In this document: piece after piece, positions 7,956-17,700 of the stretch
Position numbering within the stretch: position 1 is the stretch's first letter
Layout: every line of letters starts with the position of its first letter
From: Dyella monticola
Lineage (GTDB): Bacteria; Pseudomonadota; Gammaproteobacteria; Xanthomonadales; Rhodanobacteraceae
DNA: 64,000 nt
Direction: 5' to 3'
Assembly (NCBI RefSeq): GCF_003363155.1
Contig: NZ_QRBE01000006.1
Location: forward strand, 124,001-188,000
The notes under the pieces: generated by a model
What the model was told of the DNA's origin: nothing
What the model saw: the letters and a program-made list of their open reading frames with translations, nothing else
Database searches by the model: none
Made by a program: the position numbers and the translations under genes

Positions 7956-10085
7956 ATGCGGCTCAGTTTGAAGATACTGGCCTGGATGGTGGGTGTGCTG
8001 ACGGTGCTGGTGGTCGCACTGATTTTGTTTGTGGCCTTTTTCGACTGGAACCGCCTCAAGCCCACCATCGATGACAAGGCCAGCGCGGCTTTGAGTCGGC
8101 CCTTTATCATCCGTGGCGACCTCACCGCGGCATGGCGGCGCTCGCCGACCGAGCACGGTCTTGGCAGCCTCATGCCCTGGCCCACCTTCACCGCACGCGA
8201 TATCCGTATAGGCAATCCGGCGTGGGCCAGGCAATCGCAATTCGTAGAACTGGACGCGGCGGTGTTCCGACTGTCACCGCTGCCGCTGCTGATTGAGCAC
8301 ATCTATGTGCCTTCGGTGCAATTGGTGGGCTTGCACGTGGACCTGGAACGCAACAGCCAAGGCCAGGCGAACTGGGATATCTCTCTCCCCACGAGCCAGA
8401 AGCCGTCGAACTGGACGTTCACGCTTGGCACCATTGGCCTGGACAAGGGCGACATCGCGCTGGATGACGCAAAAAACCGCCTGAATCTGCATGTGGGCAT
8501 CACACCCTTGCAGCAGGCGATTGCCTACGACCAGCTCGTCAAGCAAGCCTCCAGCGACGCGCGGGCGGATGTGGGTCATGGCGTAGGCAGCATGGTCAAC
8601 GAAAGCCAGACCAGCCCGGATATCTCTCCCGACGCACAACGCTCGAGCTATCAATTCGCCTGGACGGTCAACGGCAGCTACCAGGGCGCGCCCGTGAATG
8701 GCCACGGCAAGTCCGGCGCGGTGCTCGCGTTGCAGCAGACCCATGTCCCGTTTCCGGTACAGGCGCGCGTACATATCGACGACAGCAAGATCGCGCTGGT
8801 CGGCACATTGACTGATCCGTTGCACTTGGGTGCGCTGAACCTGCGCCTGTGGTTCGCGGGCAGCAGCATGGCCAAGCTCTATCCGATCATCGGCATCTCG
8901 CTGCCCGACACGCCGCCGTATGCCACCGAGGGCCACCTCTCAGCGCAACTGCATTACCACGGTAGCCATTTCGAATACCGCAATTTCAAGGGACGTGTAG
9001 GCGAAAGCGATCTGGGCGGCAACATCCAGGTCACCACCGGCGGTGCGCGTCCCACATTGAGCGGCGATGTGCATTCGCAGACGTTGCGGTTTGTCGACCT
9101 TGCATCGCTCGTCGGTGCTGGCAATGAAACGCAGAAGCAGGCGCGCGGCGATACCACCTCGCAGCCGACCAACAAAGCACTGCCGGTGGAACAGTTCCAC
9201 ACCGATCGCCTGCGTGCGATGGATGCCGATCTCAGCTTCGACGCTGCACACATCGAGCATCCGTCATCACTGCCGATCGACGCACTCACTACGCACATCT
9301 ATCTGGATAACGGCGTGCTGCGTCTGGACCCACTGCATGCCGGCGTAGCCGGCGGCACGATCGACGGCAAGATGCGCATGGATGCAAGCGCCGAGCCCAT
9401 GCGCACGACGTTCGATCTGCGCGCGCGTCGCGTGCATTTGAAGCAGTTGTTCCCGACCATTCAATCCATGCAAAACAGTCTGGGCGAAATCAACGCCAAT
9501 GCGACCCTGAACACTACCGGCGATTCTCCCGCCGGGCTAATGGGCAATGCGGACGGCGACGTGAAGCTAATGATGGAAAACGGCGAGGTAAGCAAGACCC
9601 TGCTGGAAGCCGCCGGCCTGAATGTCGCCAACGTCGTGATCGAAAAGCTGTTTGGCGACAAGACTGTGCACATCAATTGCCTCGCCGCCGATATGGATGG
9701 AACCGACGGCACATTCACCAGCCGCCTGTTCGTACTGGATACGTCGGACGCCATCATCAACGTCACCGGCACCATCGATTTTCGCAATGAACAGCTGAAT
9801 CTGGATGTGGTGCCGCATACCAAGGGCCTGCGCATTTTTTCGCTACGCTCGCCGCTCTATGTCAAAGGCACCTTCAAGAACCCCGACGTGGGCGTACACC
9901 CGGGACCGCTGTTGCTGCGTGGCGGTGGCGCGTTGGCGCTCGGCATCGTGGCCGCCCCGCTGGCGGCCTTGGTTGCGGTGGTCGTGCCCAGCCGCGATCA
10001 GCACAACGATTGCCAGCAGGTGTTGACGACGTTACGCCACGAACAGCCCTCCGGTCCGGCCCAACCCGGCGCGAAGGGTAAATAG
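7956..10085 (+). CDS. AsmA family inner-membrane/periplasmic protein
   Basis: 709 residues. Residues 8-30 are one N-terminal membrane anchor (LAWMVGVLTVLVVALILFVA), followed by DWNRLKPTIDDKASAALSRP, the standard AsmA opening. The rest is repeated beta-rich bridge sequence. The C-terminal AsmA signature region includes NVVIEKLFGDKTVHINCLAA, IDFRNEQLNLDVVPHTKGL and SLRSPLYVKGTFKNPDVGV. AsmA-like proteins are thought to carry phospholipids or influence outer-membrane protein assembly across the periplasm. The spacing to the preceding cyclophilin gene (132 bp) suggests separate transcription. An inverted repeat covers its ribosome site. Confidence 0.92.
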   Translation: MRLSLKILAWMVGVLTVLVVALILFVAFFDWNRLKPTIDDKASAALSRPFIIRGDLTAAWRRSPTEHGLGSLMPWPTFTARDIRIGNPAWARQSQFVELDAAVFRLSPLPLLIEHIYVPSVQLVGLHVDLERNSQGQANWDISLPTSQKPSNWTFTLGTIGLDKGDIALDDAKNRLNLHVGITPLQQAIAYDQLVKQASSDARADVGHGVGSMVNESQTSPDISPDAQRSSYQFAWTVNGSYQGAPVNGHGKSGAVLALQQTHVPFPVQARVHIDDSKIALVGTLTDPLHLGALNLRLWFAGSSMAKLYPIIGISLPDTPPYATEGHLSAQLHYHGSHFEYRNFKGRVGESDLGGNIQVTTGGARPTLSGDVHSQTLRFVDLASLVGAGNETQKQARGDTTSQPTNKALPVEQFHTDRLRAMDADLSFDAAHIEHPSSLPIDALTTHIYLDNGVLRLDPLHAGVAGGTIDGKMRMDASAEPMRTTFDLRARRVHLKQLFPTIQSMQNSLGEINANATLNTTGDSPAGLMGNADGDVKLMMENGEVSKTLLEAAGLNVANVVIEKLFGDKTVHINCLAADMDGTDGTFTSRLFVLDTSDAIINVTGTIDFRNEQLNLDVVPHTKGLRIFSLRSPLYVKGTFKNPDVGVHPGPLLLRGGGALALGIVAAPLAALVAVVVPSRDQHNDCQQVLTTLRHEQPSGPAQPGAKGK

Positions 10086-10142
10086 CAGCGGCGCGAACGT
10101 GCGTCGATCGCCGGTGTTTCTGAAAAGAGGCGCCGCGCGAGC

Positions 10143-10148
10143 TAGAAT
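10143..10148 (+). promoter_or_regulatory. Candidate -10 box (TAGAAT)
   Basis: TAGAAT sits 23 bp before the ATG at 10171 of the DMT exporter. It argues that translation starts at 10171 or 10177, not at the upstream in-frame GTG at 10099. No convincing -35 box. Confidence 0.4.
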
Positions 10149-10170
10149 CACGCGCCGTCCATTCCCATCG

Positions 10171-11103
10171 ATGTTCATGCAGCCTCTCACCAAGGCCCGC
10201 CTGCAGATTCACTTTTGTGTACTGCTGTGGGGCTTCACCGCCATTCTCGGCAAATTGATCACGCTACCGGCGATCGCGCTGGTGTGGTGGCGCATGCTGC
10301 TGGTGGCCGGCGCGTTGCTGATGATGCCCAGGGTCTGGCGCGGCCTGCGGGCGATGCCGATGAAGCTGCGCTTGGCCTATGCTGGGATTGGTGTGCTGGT
10401 GGCCGTGCATTGGTTGACGTTCTACGCGGCGATCAAGCTTGCCAATGCATCCGTCGGCGCAACCTGCATTGCCTTGGGGCCCGCGTTCCTGGCGTTCATC
10501 GAACCGTGGGTGGCCAAGCGGCGTTTCGATCCACGCGAACTGGTGATCGCCATCGCGATAGTGCCCGGCGTGGCGATGGTCGCTGGCGGTGTGCCCGCCC
10601 ACATGCGCTTCGGCATCGTGGTGGGCGTGGTCTCGGCGCTCTTCGTCGCATTGTTCGGCGCGTTCAACAAACGCATGGTCGATCATGGCGATCCGCTTAC
10701 CGTCACCTGTATCGAGTTGGGCACGGGCGCACTCTTCCTTACCGTACTGGCACCGCTGTTGCCGCATCAGGGAGTGGCCTTTCCGCTTCCTAGTCTGCAC
10801 GATGCGCTGTTGCTGCTGGCCTTGTCCTTCGGTTGCACCTTGCTGCCGTTTACGCTGGTGCTGGTGGCGCTTCGTCATGTCAGTGCGTTCGCCACGCAGA
10901 TGATTACCAACCTGGAGCCCGTCTATGCCATCGTGCTGGCGATACTGCTGCTGGGCGAGCAGCGGCAGCTCGACGGGTGGTTCTATCTGGGCGTGGCGGT
11001 GATTCTGTCGGCCGTATTCGCGCATCCGCTGTTGCATCGGAACGAACAGGTGCCACTGCAAACCGAACTGCTCGGCACGGCCGAAACGCATAATCTCGAC
11101 TGA
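10171..11103 (+). CDS. EamA/DMT family permease
   Basis: 310 residues from ATG 10171 (a second ATG is at 10177). About ten hydrophobic segments form two EamA repeats: the first begins LQIHFCVLLWGFTAILGKL, the second FGIVVGVVSALFVALFGAF. The final repeat has the typical LEPVYAIVLAILLLGE. Members export amino acids, nucleosides or other metabolites in exchange for protons. Substrate cannot be inferred. It stands alone between the AsmA and rlmJ genes. Confidence 0.9.
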   Translation: MFMQPLTKARLQIHFCVLLWGFTAILGKLITLPAIALVWWRMLLVAGALLMMPRVWRGLRAMPMKLRLAYAGIGVLVAVHWLTFYAAIKLANASVGATCIALGPAFLAFIEPWVAKRRFDPRELVIAIAIVPGVAMVAGGVPAHMRFGIVVGVVSALFVALFGAFNKRMVDHGDPLTVTCIELGTGALFLTVLAPLLPHQGVAFPLPSLHDALLLLALSFGCTLLPFTLVLVALRHVSAFATQMITNLEPVYAIVLAILLLGEQRQLDGWFYLGVAVILSAVFAHPLLHRNEQVPLQTELLGTAETHNLD

Positions 11104-11295
11104 CCGACACGCTGCGGCCGGAACGGCGCGGGCTTGCCATCCTGCTCATGGACGGCGCTGTACAACCCGACCGCTTGCGCATGCCTTGTTCCAGCGTCCT
11201 TTTTCACGAAGGCCACACCTGAAACCTTGCTCGCTGCGCAAGCGCATCACCGTGGCGTATTACTATCCCTGGCAACCCTGCCTTTGCGAGCACCC

Positions 11296-12228
11296 ATGAA
11301 CTATCGCCACGCCTATCACGCAGGCAACTTTGCCGACGTCCTCAAACACAGTGTGTTGTTTGCGCTGATCCAGGCGCTGGAGGCAAAAGACACGCCGTTC
11401 GCGCTGATCGACACGCACGCAGGCAGTGGCTGCTACGCACTCGACAGCGAAGAAGCAGGCAAGACGGGCGAATACCGCGATGGCATTGCGCGCCTGATGT
11501 TTCCTGACCTGCGACAGGGCGGACAAGGCACCCTGCCGTCGCTGCTGCGCCACTGGCTTGATGCCATCCTTGCTTTGCCAGGCAATGAGCACGGCCTGAA
11601 GCTATACCCCGGTTCACCGCTGCAAGCGGCGCGAGCGATGCGGGCAACCGATAGCGCACAGCTTTGCGAACTGCATCCTGAAGAAGTGTCGCGCCTGCGC
11701 GAGCTGTTTGCGCGGGATCATCGCGTGCACGTGCATCACCGTAACGGTTACGAAGCACTCAAAGGCTTGCTGCCGCCGAAGGAAAAACGCGGCCTGGTGC
11801 TGATCGATCCCCCGTACGAAGCACAGGACAATGAATTCCGCCTCATCGAAGCAACGCTTAAGGCAGCACTGCAGCGCTGGCCCACTGGCATGTATGCGAT
11901 CTGGTACCCGATCAAGCTGCGCAGCCAGGTGCAGCCTTTTCTTCGCTGGCTGCAGCATTGCGGCGCGCGACGCGTGTTGCGGGCCGAACTGCTGGTGCGC
12001 CCGGACGATTCACCATTGCGCTTGAACGGCTCGGGGATGGCGATTCTCAACGCGCCCTGGAATCTTGACCAGATGCTGCGCGACCCTCTGCAAGCCATGG
12101 CGCGCCTGCTGGCGCAAGAACGCGCGGCGCAATGGCAGCTGGATTGGCTGGTGCAGGAGCAGGATGCCGCCGGTCCGTCATCGCCGCGTCACACCAAGCC
12201 GCTACCGCCGCCCAGGCGTCCCCGCTAA
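11296..12228 (+). CDS. rlmJ: 23S rRNA (adenine-2030-N6)-methyltransferase RlmJ
   Basis: 310 residues. I chose ATG 11296 because MNYRHAYHAGNFADVLKH is the hallmark RlmJ N-terminus, although the frame is open back to 11134. The SAM site appears as DTHAGSGCYAL near residue 40, and the catalytic N6-adenine motif DPPYE near residue 169. RlmJ methylates A2030 of 23S rRNA before ribosome assembly. Compared with the 280-residue E. coli protein, this one has a C-terminal extension ending in a proline/arginine tail. No operon partner is evident. Confidence 0.93.
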   Translation: MNYRHAYHAGNFADVLKHSVLFALIQALEAKDTPFALIDTHAGSGCYALDSEEAGKTGEYRDGIARLMFPDLRQGGQGTLPSLLRHWLDAILALPGNEHGLKLYPGSPLQAARAMRATDSAQLCELHPEEVSRLRELFARDHRVHVHHRNGYEALKGLLPPKEKRGLVLIDPPYEAQDNEFRLIEATLKAALQRWPTGMYAIWYPIKLRSQVQPFLRWLQHCGARRVLRAELLVRPDDSPLRLNGSGMAILNAPWNLDQMLRDPLQAMARLLAQERAAQWQLDWLVQEQDAAGPSSPRHTKPLPPPRRPR

Positions 12229-12265
12229 GCTCAAGCCGTTGCACGTTCGCTGAAGGGATATCGCC

Positions 12266-12772
12266 ATGAACCTCCGCACCGCTTTGCGTCCGTTCGCGCC
12301 GCTTGCCTTACTGCTGCTGACGGCCTGTGCACCGGCGCCGATCTACAAGACCGCACCCGGCGCCGTAACGGCGCTGCCCGCGCAAGTGGCTCACGCACCG
12401 GAACAGTTCGGCAATGGCGCGGTGATCTGGGGCGGGAGCGTGGTCAGCGTGCGCAACTTCCCTGACCACACCGAAATGGAAGTGCTGGCCTACCCGCTGG
12501 ATTCCTCGCAGCGGCCGCGGCCGAATGCGCAAGGCGCGGGCCGCTTCATTGCGATCTTTCCGGGCTACGTGGAAGCCTTCAATTTCCCCAACGGCAGCCT
12601 GGTCACGTTGAGCGGGCAACTCAGTGGCACGCGCGCTGGCAGTGTGGATCAAGCGCCTTACGTCTACCCGCTCATGACAGTGGCGCAATCGCATCGCTGG
12701 ACGGCCGCCGAAATGCGTGCGGGCCATCCCAATATCAGTTTCGGTGTAGGTGTAGGCGTGGGTATCCACTGA
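12266..12772 (+). CDS. Slp family outer-membrane lipoprotein
   Basis: 168 residues. The lipoprotein signal LALLLLTACAPAP has its lipidated Cys near residue 21. The body (NGAVIWGGSVVSVRNFPDHTE, LTLSG-type strands) matches the Slp/YeaY family of starvation-inducible lipoproteins. Ribosome site GAAGGGATATCGCC lies before the ATG. The last residues are GVGVGVGIH, a common Slp ending in this group. The CDF transporter starts 10 bp later, so the two are probably co-transcribed. Role: envelope stress, details unknown. Confidence 0.85.
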   Translation: MNLRTALRPFAPLALLLLTACAPAPIYKTAPGAVTALPAQVAHAPEQFGNGAVIWGGSVVSVRNFPDHTEMEVLAYPLDSSQRPRPNAQGAGRFIAIFPGYVEAFNFPNGSLVTLSGQLSGTRAGSVDQAPYVYPLMTVAQSHRWTAAEMRAGHPNISFGVGVGVGIH

Positions 12773-12782
12773 CCTCTCGCCC

Positions 12783-13691
12783 ATGTCCGGACACGCCAAT
12801 TCGCTCAAGGCGATCCTGTTGGCGCTGGGCGCCAACTTCGCCATTTTCATCGCCAAGCTGGCCGCTGCGGTGATAACCAGTTCGGGCGCGATGTTGGCCG
12901 AGGCCGTTCACTCGTTGGCCGATTGCGGTAACCAGCTGCTGCTGCTGCTGGGCATGCGTCAGTCGAAGCGGCCGCCGTCCGACGAATACCCCCTTGGCTG
13001 GGGACGGGCGCTGTATTTCTGGTCGTTCGTGGTGGCAGTGCTGCTGTTTGCCGTGGGCGGCCTGTTCTCCGTCTACGAAGGCGCACACAAGCTCGCGCAT
13101 CCGGAGCCGCTGCGTTGGCCGTGGGTGGCGCTGGGAGTGCTGGCGTTTGGCATCGTGATGGAAAGCATCTCCATGCATGGCTGCCTGCGCGAGGTGAATC
13201 AGGCACGCGGCGAACAAAACCTGTGGCAGTGGTTTCGTGAAACGCGCTCCAGCGAGTTGCTGGTGATCTTCGGCGAAGATCTCGCCGCACTGCTCGGTTT
13301 ATGCCTGGCTGCCGTGGCCATCGGCGCGGCCATGCTCACCGGCAACTTGCTGTTCGATGCGCTGGGCACCATTGCCATCGGCGTGCTGCTGATCGTCGTG
13401 GCGATCGCATTGGCCATCGAAGTGAAGGCCTTGCTGATCGGCCAGGGCGTGGAACCGCGCCGACGCGCGGAGCTGCTTGCCTTCCTGCACGGCCGGGCGG
13501 AGATTGCCGAAGTGCTCAACCTGATCACCTTGCAGATGGGGCCGGACGTGATGGTGGCGATCAAGGCGCGCATGGTGCCCACCCCCGATAATCTGAGCCT
13601 GATCGAGGCCATCAACACCGTCGAAAAGGCGATGAAGGCGCACTTCGCCGACGTGCGCTGGAGCTTTTTCGAGCCGGACGTAGCCGACTAG
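12783..13691 (+). CDS. Cation diffusion facilitator family transporter
   Basis: 302 residues with five to six membrane segments. MLAEAVHSLADCGNQ carries the H/D cation-binding signature of CDF transporters in membrane helix 2. The DLAALLGL segment provides the second metal site. The C-terminal 80 residues form the cytoplasmic ferredoxin-like domain (EVLNLITLQMGPDVMVAIKA). It probably exports Zn, Co or Fe by proton exchange; the metal cannot be told. It follows the Slp gene by 10 bp. Confidence 0.9.
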   Translation: MSGHANSLKAILLALGANFAIFIAKLAAAVITSSGAMLAEAVHSLADCGNQLLLLLGMRQSKRPPSDEYPLGWGRALYFWSFVVAVLLFAVGGLFSVYEGAHKLAHPEPLRWPWVALGVLAFGIVMESISMHGCLREVNQARGEQNLWQWFRETRSSELLVIFGEDLAALLGLCLAAVAIGAAMLTGNLLFDALGTIAIGVLLIVVAIALAIEVKALLIGQGVEPRRRAELLAFLHGRAEIAEVLNLITLQMGPDVMVAIKARMVPTPDNLSLIEAINTVEKAMKAHFADVRWSFFEPDVAD

Positions 13692-13807
13692 CGCCCATTC
13701 ATGCTGCTTTGCGACAACTCGACGCAACCAATAGCGCTTTCCCGCCGCCAAATAGCCCGACCTGCTTGCCGCGCGTTCATGCTGCAACGCAAACAATACG
13801 GTAAAGT

Positions 13808-14425
13808 ATGGGGATGATGATGACCGCTGCCCGCGACTTCGAGCCCCTCTCCCGGCACGCCCACCTGCCGCCGCGTAGCCGCGAGCGTTATTCGCCCTCG
13901 CCCGTCTGCGCTGCCCCACCCGGCGAGCGGGTGCATACCGCCGACGGTCGTGAGCTGATCCTGCGCAGCATCGAGCCGGGCGACGCAGCGGCCATCCAGC
14001 GCTGCTTCAAGCGGCTTCCGCCGGAGGATGTGCGCCGCCGCTTCATGCATGCCATGTCCGAGCTCCCCGCGCCCCTGGCGCAGCGCCTGTGCCGGATCGA
14101 CCCCGAGGTGGAAGCAGCCTTCGTGCTGATCGATGAAACCGTGCAGCCGGCCGAACTGCGCGGCGTGGGGCGCATCTTCGTGGATATCGCCAGCAACACG
14201 GCCGAGTTCTCCGTGCTGGTGGAACGCGAATGGACACGCATCGGCCTGGGCGCCCTGCTGATGCAGCGCCTGGTGGACGAATGCCGCCGCCGCAACCTCA
14301 ACGAAATCTGGGGCTATGTGCTGATGGAAAACCGCCCCATGCTGGCACTGTGCAAGGAACTGGGCTTCGCCGCCCAGATGGTTCCGGGCGAACCGGGCAC
14401 CGCGCAGATCCGGCTTACGCTTTAG
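13808..14425 (+). CDS. GNAT family N-acetyltransferase (Pat C-terminal-domain-like)
   Basis: 205 residues. The segment LILRSIEPGDAAAIQRCFKRL and the following R-R-F pattern resemble the acetyltransferase domain of protein lysine acetylase Pat/YfiQ, here standing alone without the acyl-CoA synthetase-like domain. The acetyl-CoA loop region is RIGLGALLMQRLVDE. Residues 1-45 are arginine/proline rich and probably disordered. Three further ATGs (13814, 13817, 13820) are possible starts. TAAAGT at 13802-13807 could be a -10 box, which would favour one of the later ATGs. Substrate unknown. Confidence 0.85.
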   Translation: MGMMMTAARDFEPLSRHAHLPPRSRERYSPSPVCAAPPGERVHTADGRELILRSIEPGDAAAIQRCFKRLPPEDVRRRFMHAMSELPAPLAQRLCRIDPEVEAAFVLIDETVQPAELRGVGRIFVDIASNTAEFSVLVEREWTRIGLGALLMQRLVDECRRRNLNEIWGYVLMENRPMLALCKELGFAAQMVPGEPGTAQIRLTL

Positions 14426-14634
14426 GGTCGCGCGCCGTAAAGCACGCCGCGTTGCCGTGTTGCGTGAGGATCAGGGCGCAGTACAGCACACTCTTCCGCC
14501 AGATGCGCCTTCAGATGGTCGAACACGCGCGCCTTGTCCGCCATGCCGCCCGGCGGACAAGGCAGCAGGTGGAGCAGCAGCATCGAGTCGTAGCGGCGAT
14601 CGCCCAGCATCATTGCTGGCTGCATGACGAACAA
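14422..14634 (-). CDS. Possible small hypothetical protein (70 residues)
   Basis: An open frame in the 283-bp gap between the acetyltransferase and mfd, ending 4 bp inside the acetyltransferase gene. No recognisable domain, signal or clear ribosome site. It may be chance coding in GC-rich DNA; listed because nothing else occupies the gap. Confidence 0.25.
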   Translation of the reverse strand: MFVMQPAMMLGDRRYDSMLLLHLLPCPPGGMADKARVFDHLKAHLAEECAVLRPDPHATRQRGVLYGARP

Positions 14635-14708
14635 TCCACCACAGCCGACGCGCTAAACTTGCGCGCTCGCTGGGCGTCATACCCGCGCTTTCCCTCCGCA
14701 CCCTTCCC

Positions 14709-17700
14709 ATGCAGACAGTCAGTCACCCGCCCCTCCCCACCAGCCCCAAGCAACGCCGCTTCTGGACACCGCCACACGGCTCCGCGCGCGCCTTGCTGAT
14801 TGCCGAGGCCGCAAGGTCGCATGAGGGCCTGCTGGTGGCGGTAACGCGCGATACGCAGCGCGCCCACGCGCTGGAGGACGAGCTGCGCCTTTTTGCAGGC
14901 ACGTTGCCGGTGCTGCATTTTCCCGATTGGGAAACGCTGCCCTACGACGTCTTCAGTCCGCATCCGGATATCGTTTCCCAACGCGTCGCCACGCTCTATC
15001 AACTGCCCAGCGTGACGCGCGGCGTGCTGGTCGTGCCAGCCTCGACGCTCATGCAGCGCATCGCGCCACGCTCGCACATCACCGGTTCCGGGCTGATGCT
15101 GCACAAGGGCCAGAAGCTCGATCTGGCGACGGAACAACGGCGCCTGGAAGCCTGCGGCTATCGTCATGTACCGCAAGTGGCCGAGCCGGGCGACTTCGCC
15201 GTGCGCGGTGCGCTGATCGATATTTTCCCGATGGGCGCGAGCGCGCCTTATCGCGTGGAGCTGTTCGACGACGAAGTGGAATCGATCCGCAGTTTCGATC
15301 CGGAAACACAGCGCTCGCAGCAGCAGGTGGAAAAAGTGGAGCTGCTGCCGGCACGCGAATTTCCTGTGACCGACGACGCGGCCAAGGCATTTCGCAATCG
15401 CCTGCGCGAACGTTTCCCCATCGACGTGCGCCGCTGTCCGCTCTATCAGGACATGAAGGAAGCTGTCACGCCCGGCGGCATCGAGTATTACCTGCCGCTG
15501 TTTTTCGAGAACACCGCCACGCTGTTCGATTACCTCGCCGGTGATGCGCTATTCGTACTCGGCGAAGGCACGCACGAGGCGTCCGAACAATTCTGGGTAC
15601 AGACGGCCGAACGTTACGATCAGCGCGCGCACGACATCGAGCGTCCTGTGCTGCCGCCAGCGGAGCTTTATCTTTCGCCCGAGCAGTTGCGCGAACAGCT
15701 CAACAAGCGCCTGCGCGTGGAAGTGGTCGATAGCAGTCATGAGCACGCCGTCGACGCCGGCACCCAACCCGCTCCGGAGCTGCCGCTCAATCGCAAGGGT
15801 GAAGAGCCTGGCACGTCGCTGCGCCATTTCGTGGAGGCGTATCCGGGCCGCATCCTGGTCGCCGCCGATTCGGCCGGCCGCCGCGAAGCCCTGCTCGAGC
15901 AATTGGCCGTGCCCGGCCTTCGTCCGGAAAACCTGGACAGCTGGCCCAGCTTTCTCAACGGGTCGAACAAGCTGGCGATCATCATCGCGCCGCTTGAGCA
16001 AGGCTTTGCACTGAAGAAACCCGCTATCACCGTGTTCACCGAACGCGAACTGTTCGGCGAGCGCGTACGCACCGAACGGAAGCGCCGGCGTGGCGCAGCG
16101 CGCGATCCCGAAGCGATTATTCGCGACCTCACGGAACTCTCCGTGGGTGCGCCAATCGTGCACGTCGACCATGGCGTAGGCCGTTATCAGGGTCTGGTGT
16201 CGATGGAGCTCGGCGGCTTGCAGGGCGAATTCCTCATCATCGAATACGCCAAGGGTGACAAACTCTACGTACCGGTGGCGCAGCTGGGCCTGGTCAGCCG
16301 TTATTCCGGCACTGCGCCGGAACTGGCGCCGCTGCACTCGCTGGGCGGCGATGCCTGGGAACGCGCACGCAAAAAAGCGGCCGAAAAAGTACGCGACGTG
16401 GCGGCCGAGCTCCTGGCGATTTACGCACAGCGGGAGGCCCGCGGCGGTGAATCCTTGCCGATCGATCGCCAGCTGGTCGAGGAATTTGGCAGTAATTTTC
16501 CGTTCGAGGAAACGCCCGATCAGGCGCGCGCCATCGATGCGGTACTCGGTGATCTGGCCGCACCGCGCGCGATGGATCGCGTGATTTGCGGCGACGTAGG
16601 TTTCGGCAAAACCGAGGTCGCCTTGCGCGCCGCATTCGCCGCCGCCACCGCCGGCAAACAAGTGGCACTGCTGGTTCCCACCACGCTGCTCGCACAACAG
16701 CATTACCGCAACTTCGCCGATCGCTTTGCGGACTGGCCCGTAAAAGTGGATGTGCTCTCGCGCTTTCGCTCCACCAAGGACGTGAACGAGGCGCTCAAGC
16801 GCCTGGCCGACGGGCAGATCGACGTGATCATCGGCACGCACAAGCTCCTGCAGCCTGATGTGAAGTTCAAGCAACTGGGCCTGGTGATCGTTGACGAAGA
16901 ACAACGCTTCGGCGTGCGCCAGAAAGAACAGCTCAAGAAGCTGCGCGCCGAGGTAGATCTGCTGACCATGACCGCTACGCCGATTCCGCGCACGCTGAAT
17001 ATGGCGATGAGCGGTCTGCGCGATTTGTCCTTGATTGCTACGCCGCCCGCGCATCGCATGGCGGTGCGCACGTTCGTGTCCGCCTGGGAACCGGCATTGA
17101 TTCGCGAAGCGTTCCAGCGCGAGCTGCAGCGTGGTGGCCAGGTGTATTTTCTGCACAATGAAGTGGAGAGCATCGAACGTACCGCGCGCGAAGCGCAGGA
17201 ACTGTTCCCCGAGGCGCGCATCGGCATTGCGCACGGCCAGATGCCCGAGCGCGAACTGGAACAGGTGATGGCCGACTTCCATCGCCAGCGCTTCAATGTG
17301 CTGGTATGCACCACCATCATCGAAACCGGCATCGACATTCCCACTGCCAACACCATCATCATCAATCGCGCGGATCGGTTCGGCCTGGCACAGCTTCATC
17401 AATTGCGTGGCCGCGTCGGACGTTCGCATCATCGCGCTTACGCGTATCTGATCGTGCCGGACAGACGCTCCATCACCGCCGATGCGGAGAAGCGCCTGGA
17501 AGCGCTTGCGTCGCTGGAAGAGCTCGGCGCCGGCTTCACACTTGCCACGCACGACCTGGAAATTCGCGGGGCTGGCGAATTGCTGGGCGATGAGCAATCA
17601 GGGCAGATCCAGGAAATTGGGTTTGGTCTCTATACGGAATTGCTGGAACGCGCAGTGCGCGCCTTGAAATCCGGCCGCGTGCCGGACTTCGACTTGAGCT

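Noticed and set aside
15549-17597. 682-codon open frame antisense to mfd
   Set aside because: The protein has no family features and exactly shadows mfd codons; long antisense frames are common at this GC content.
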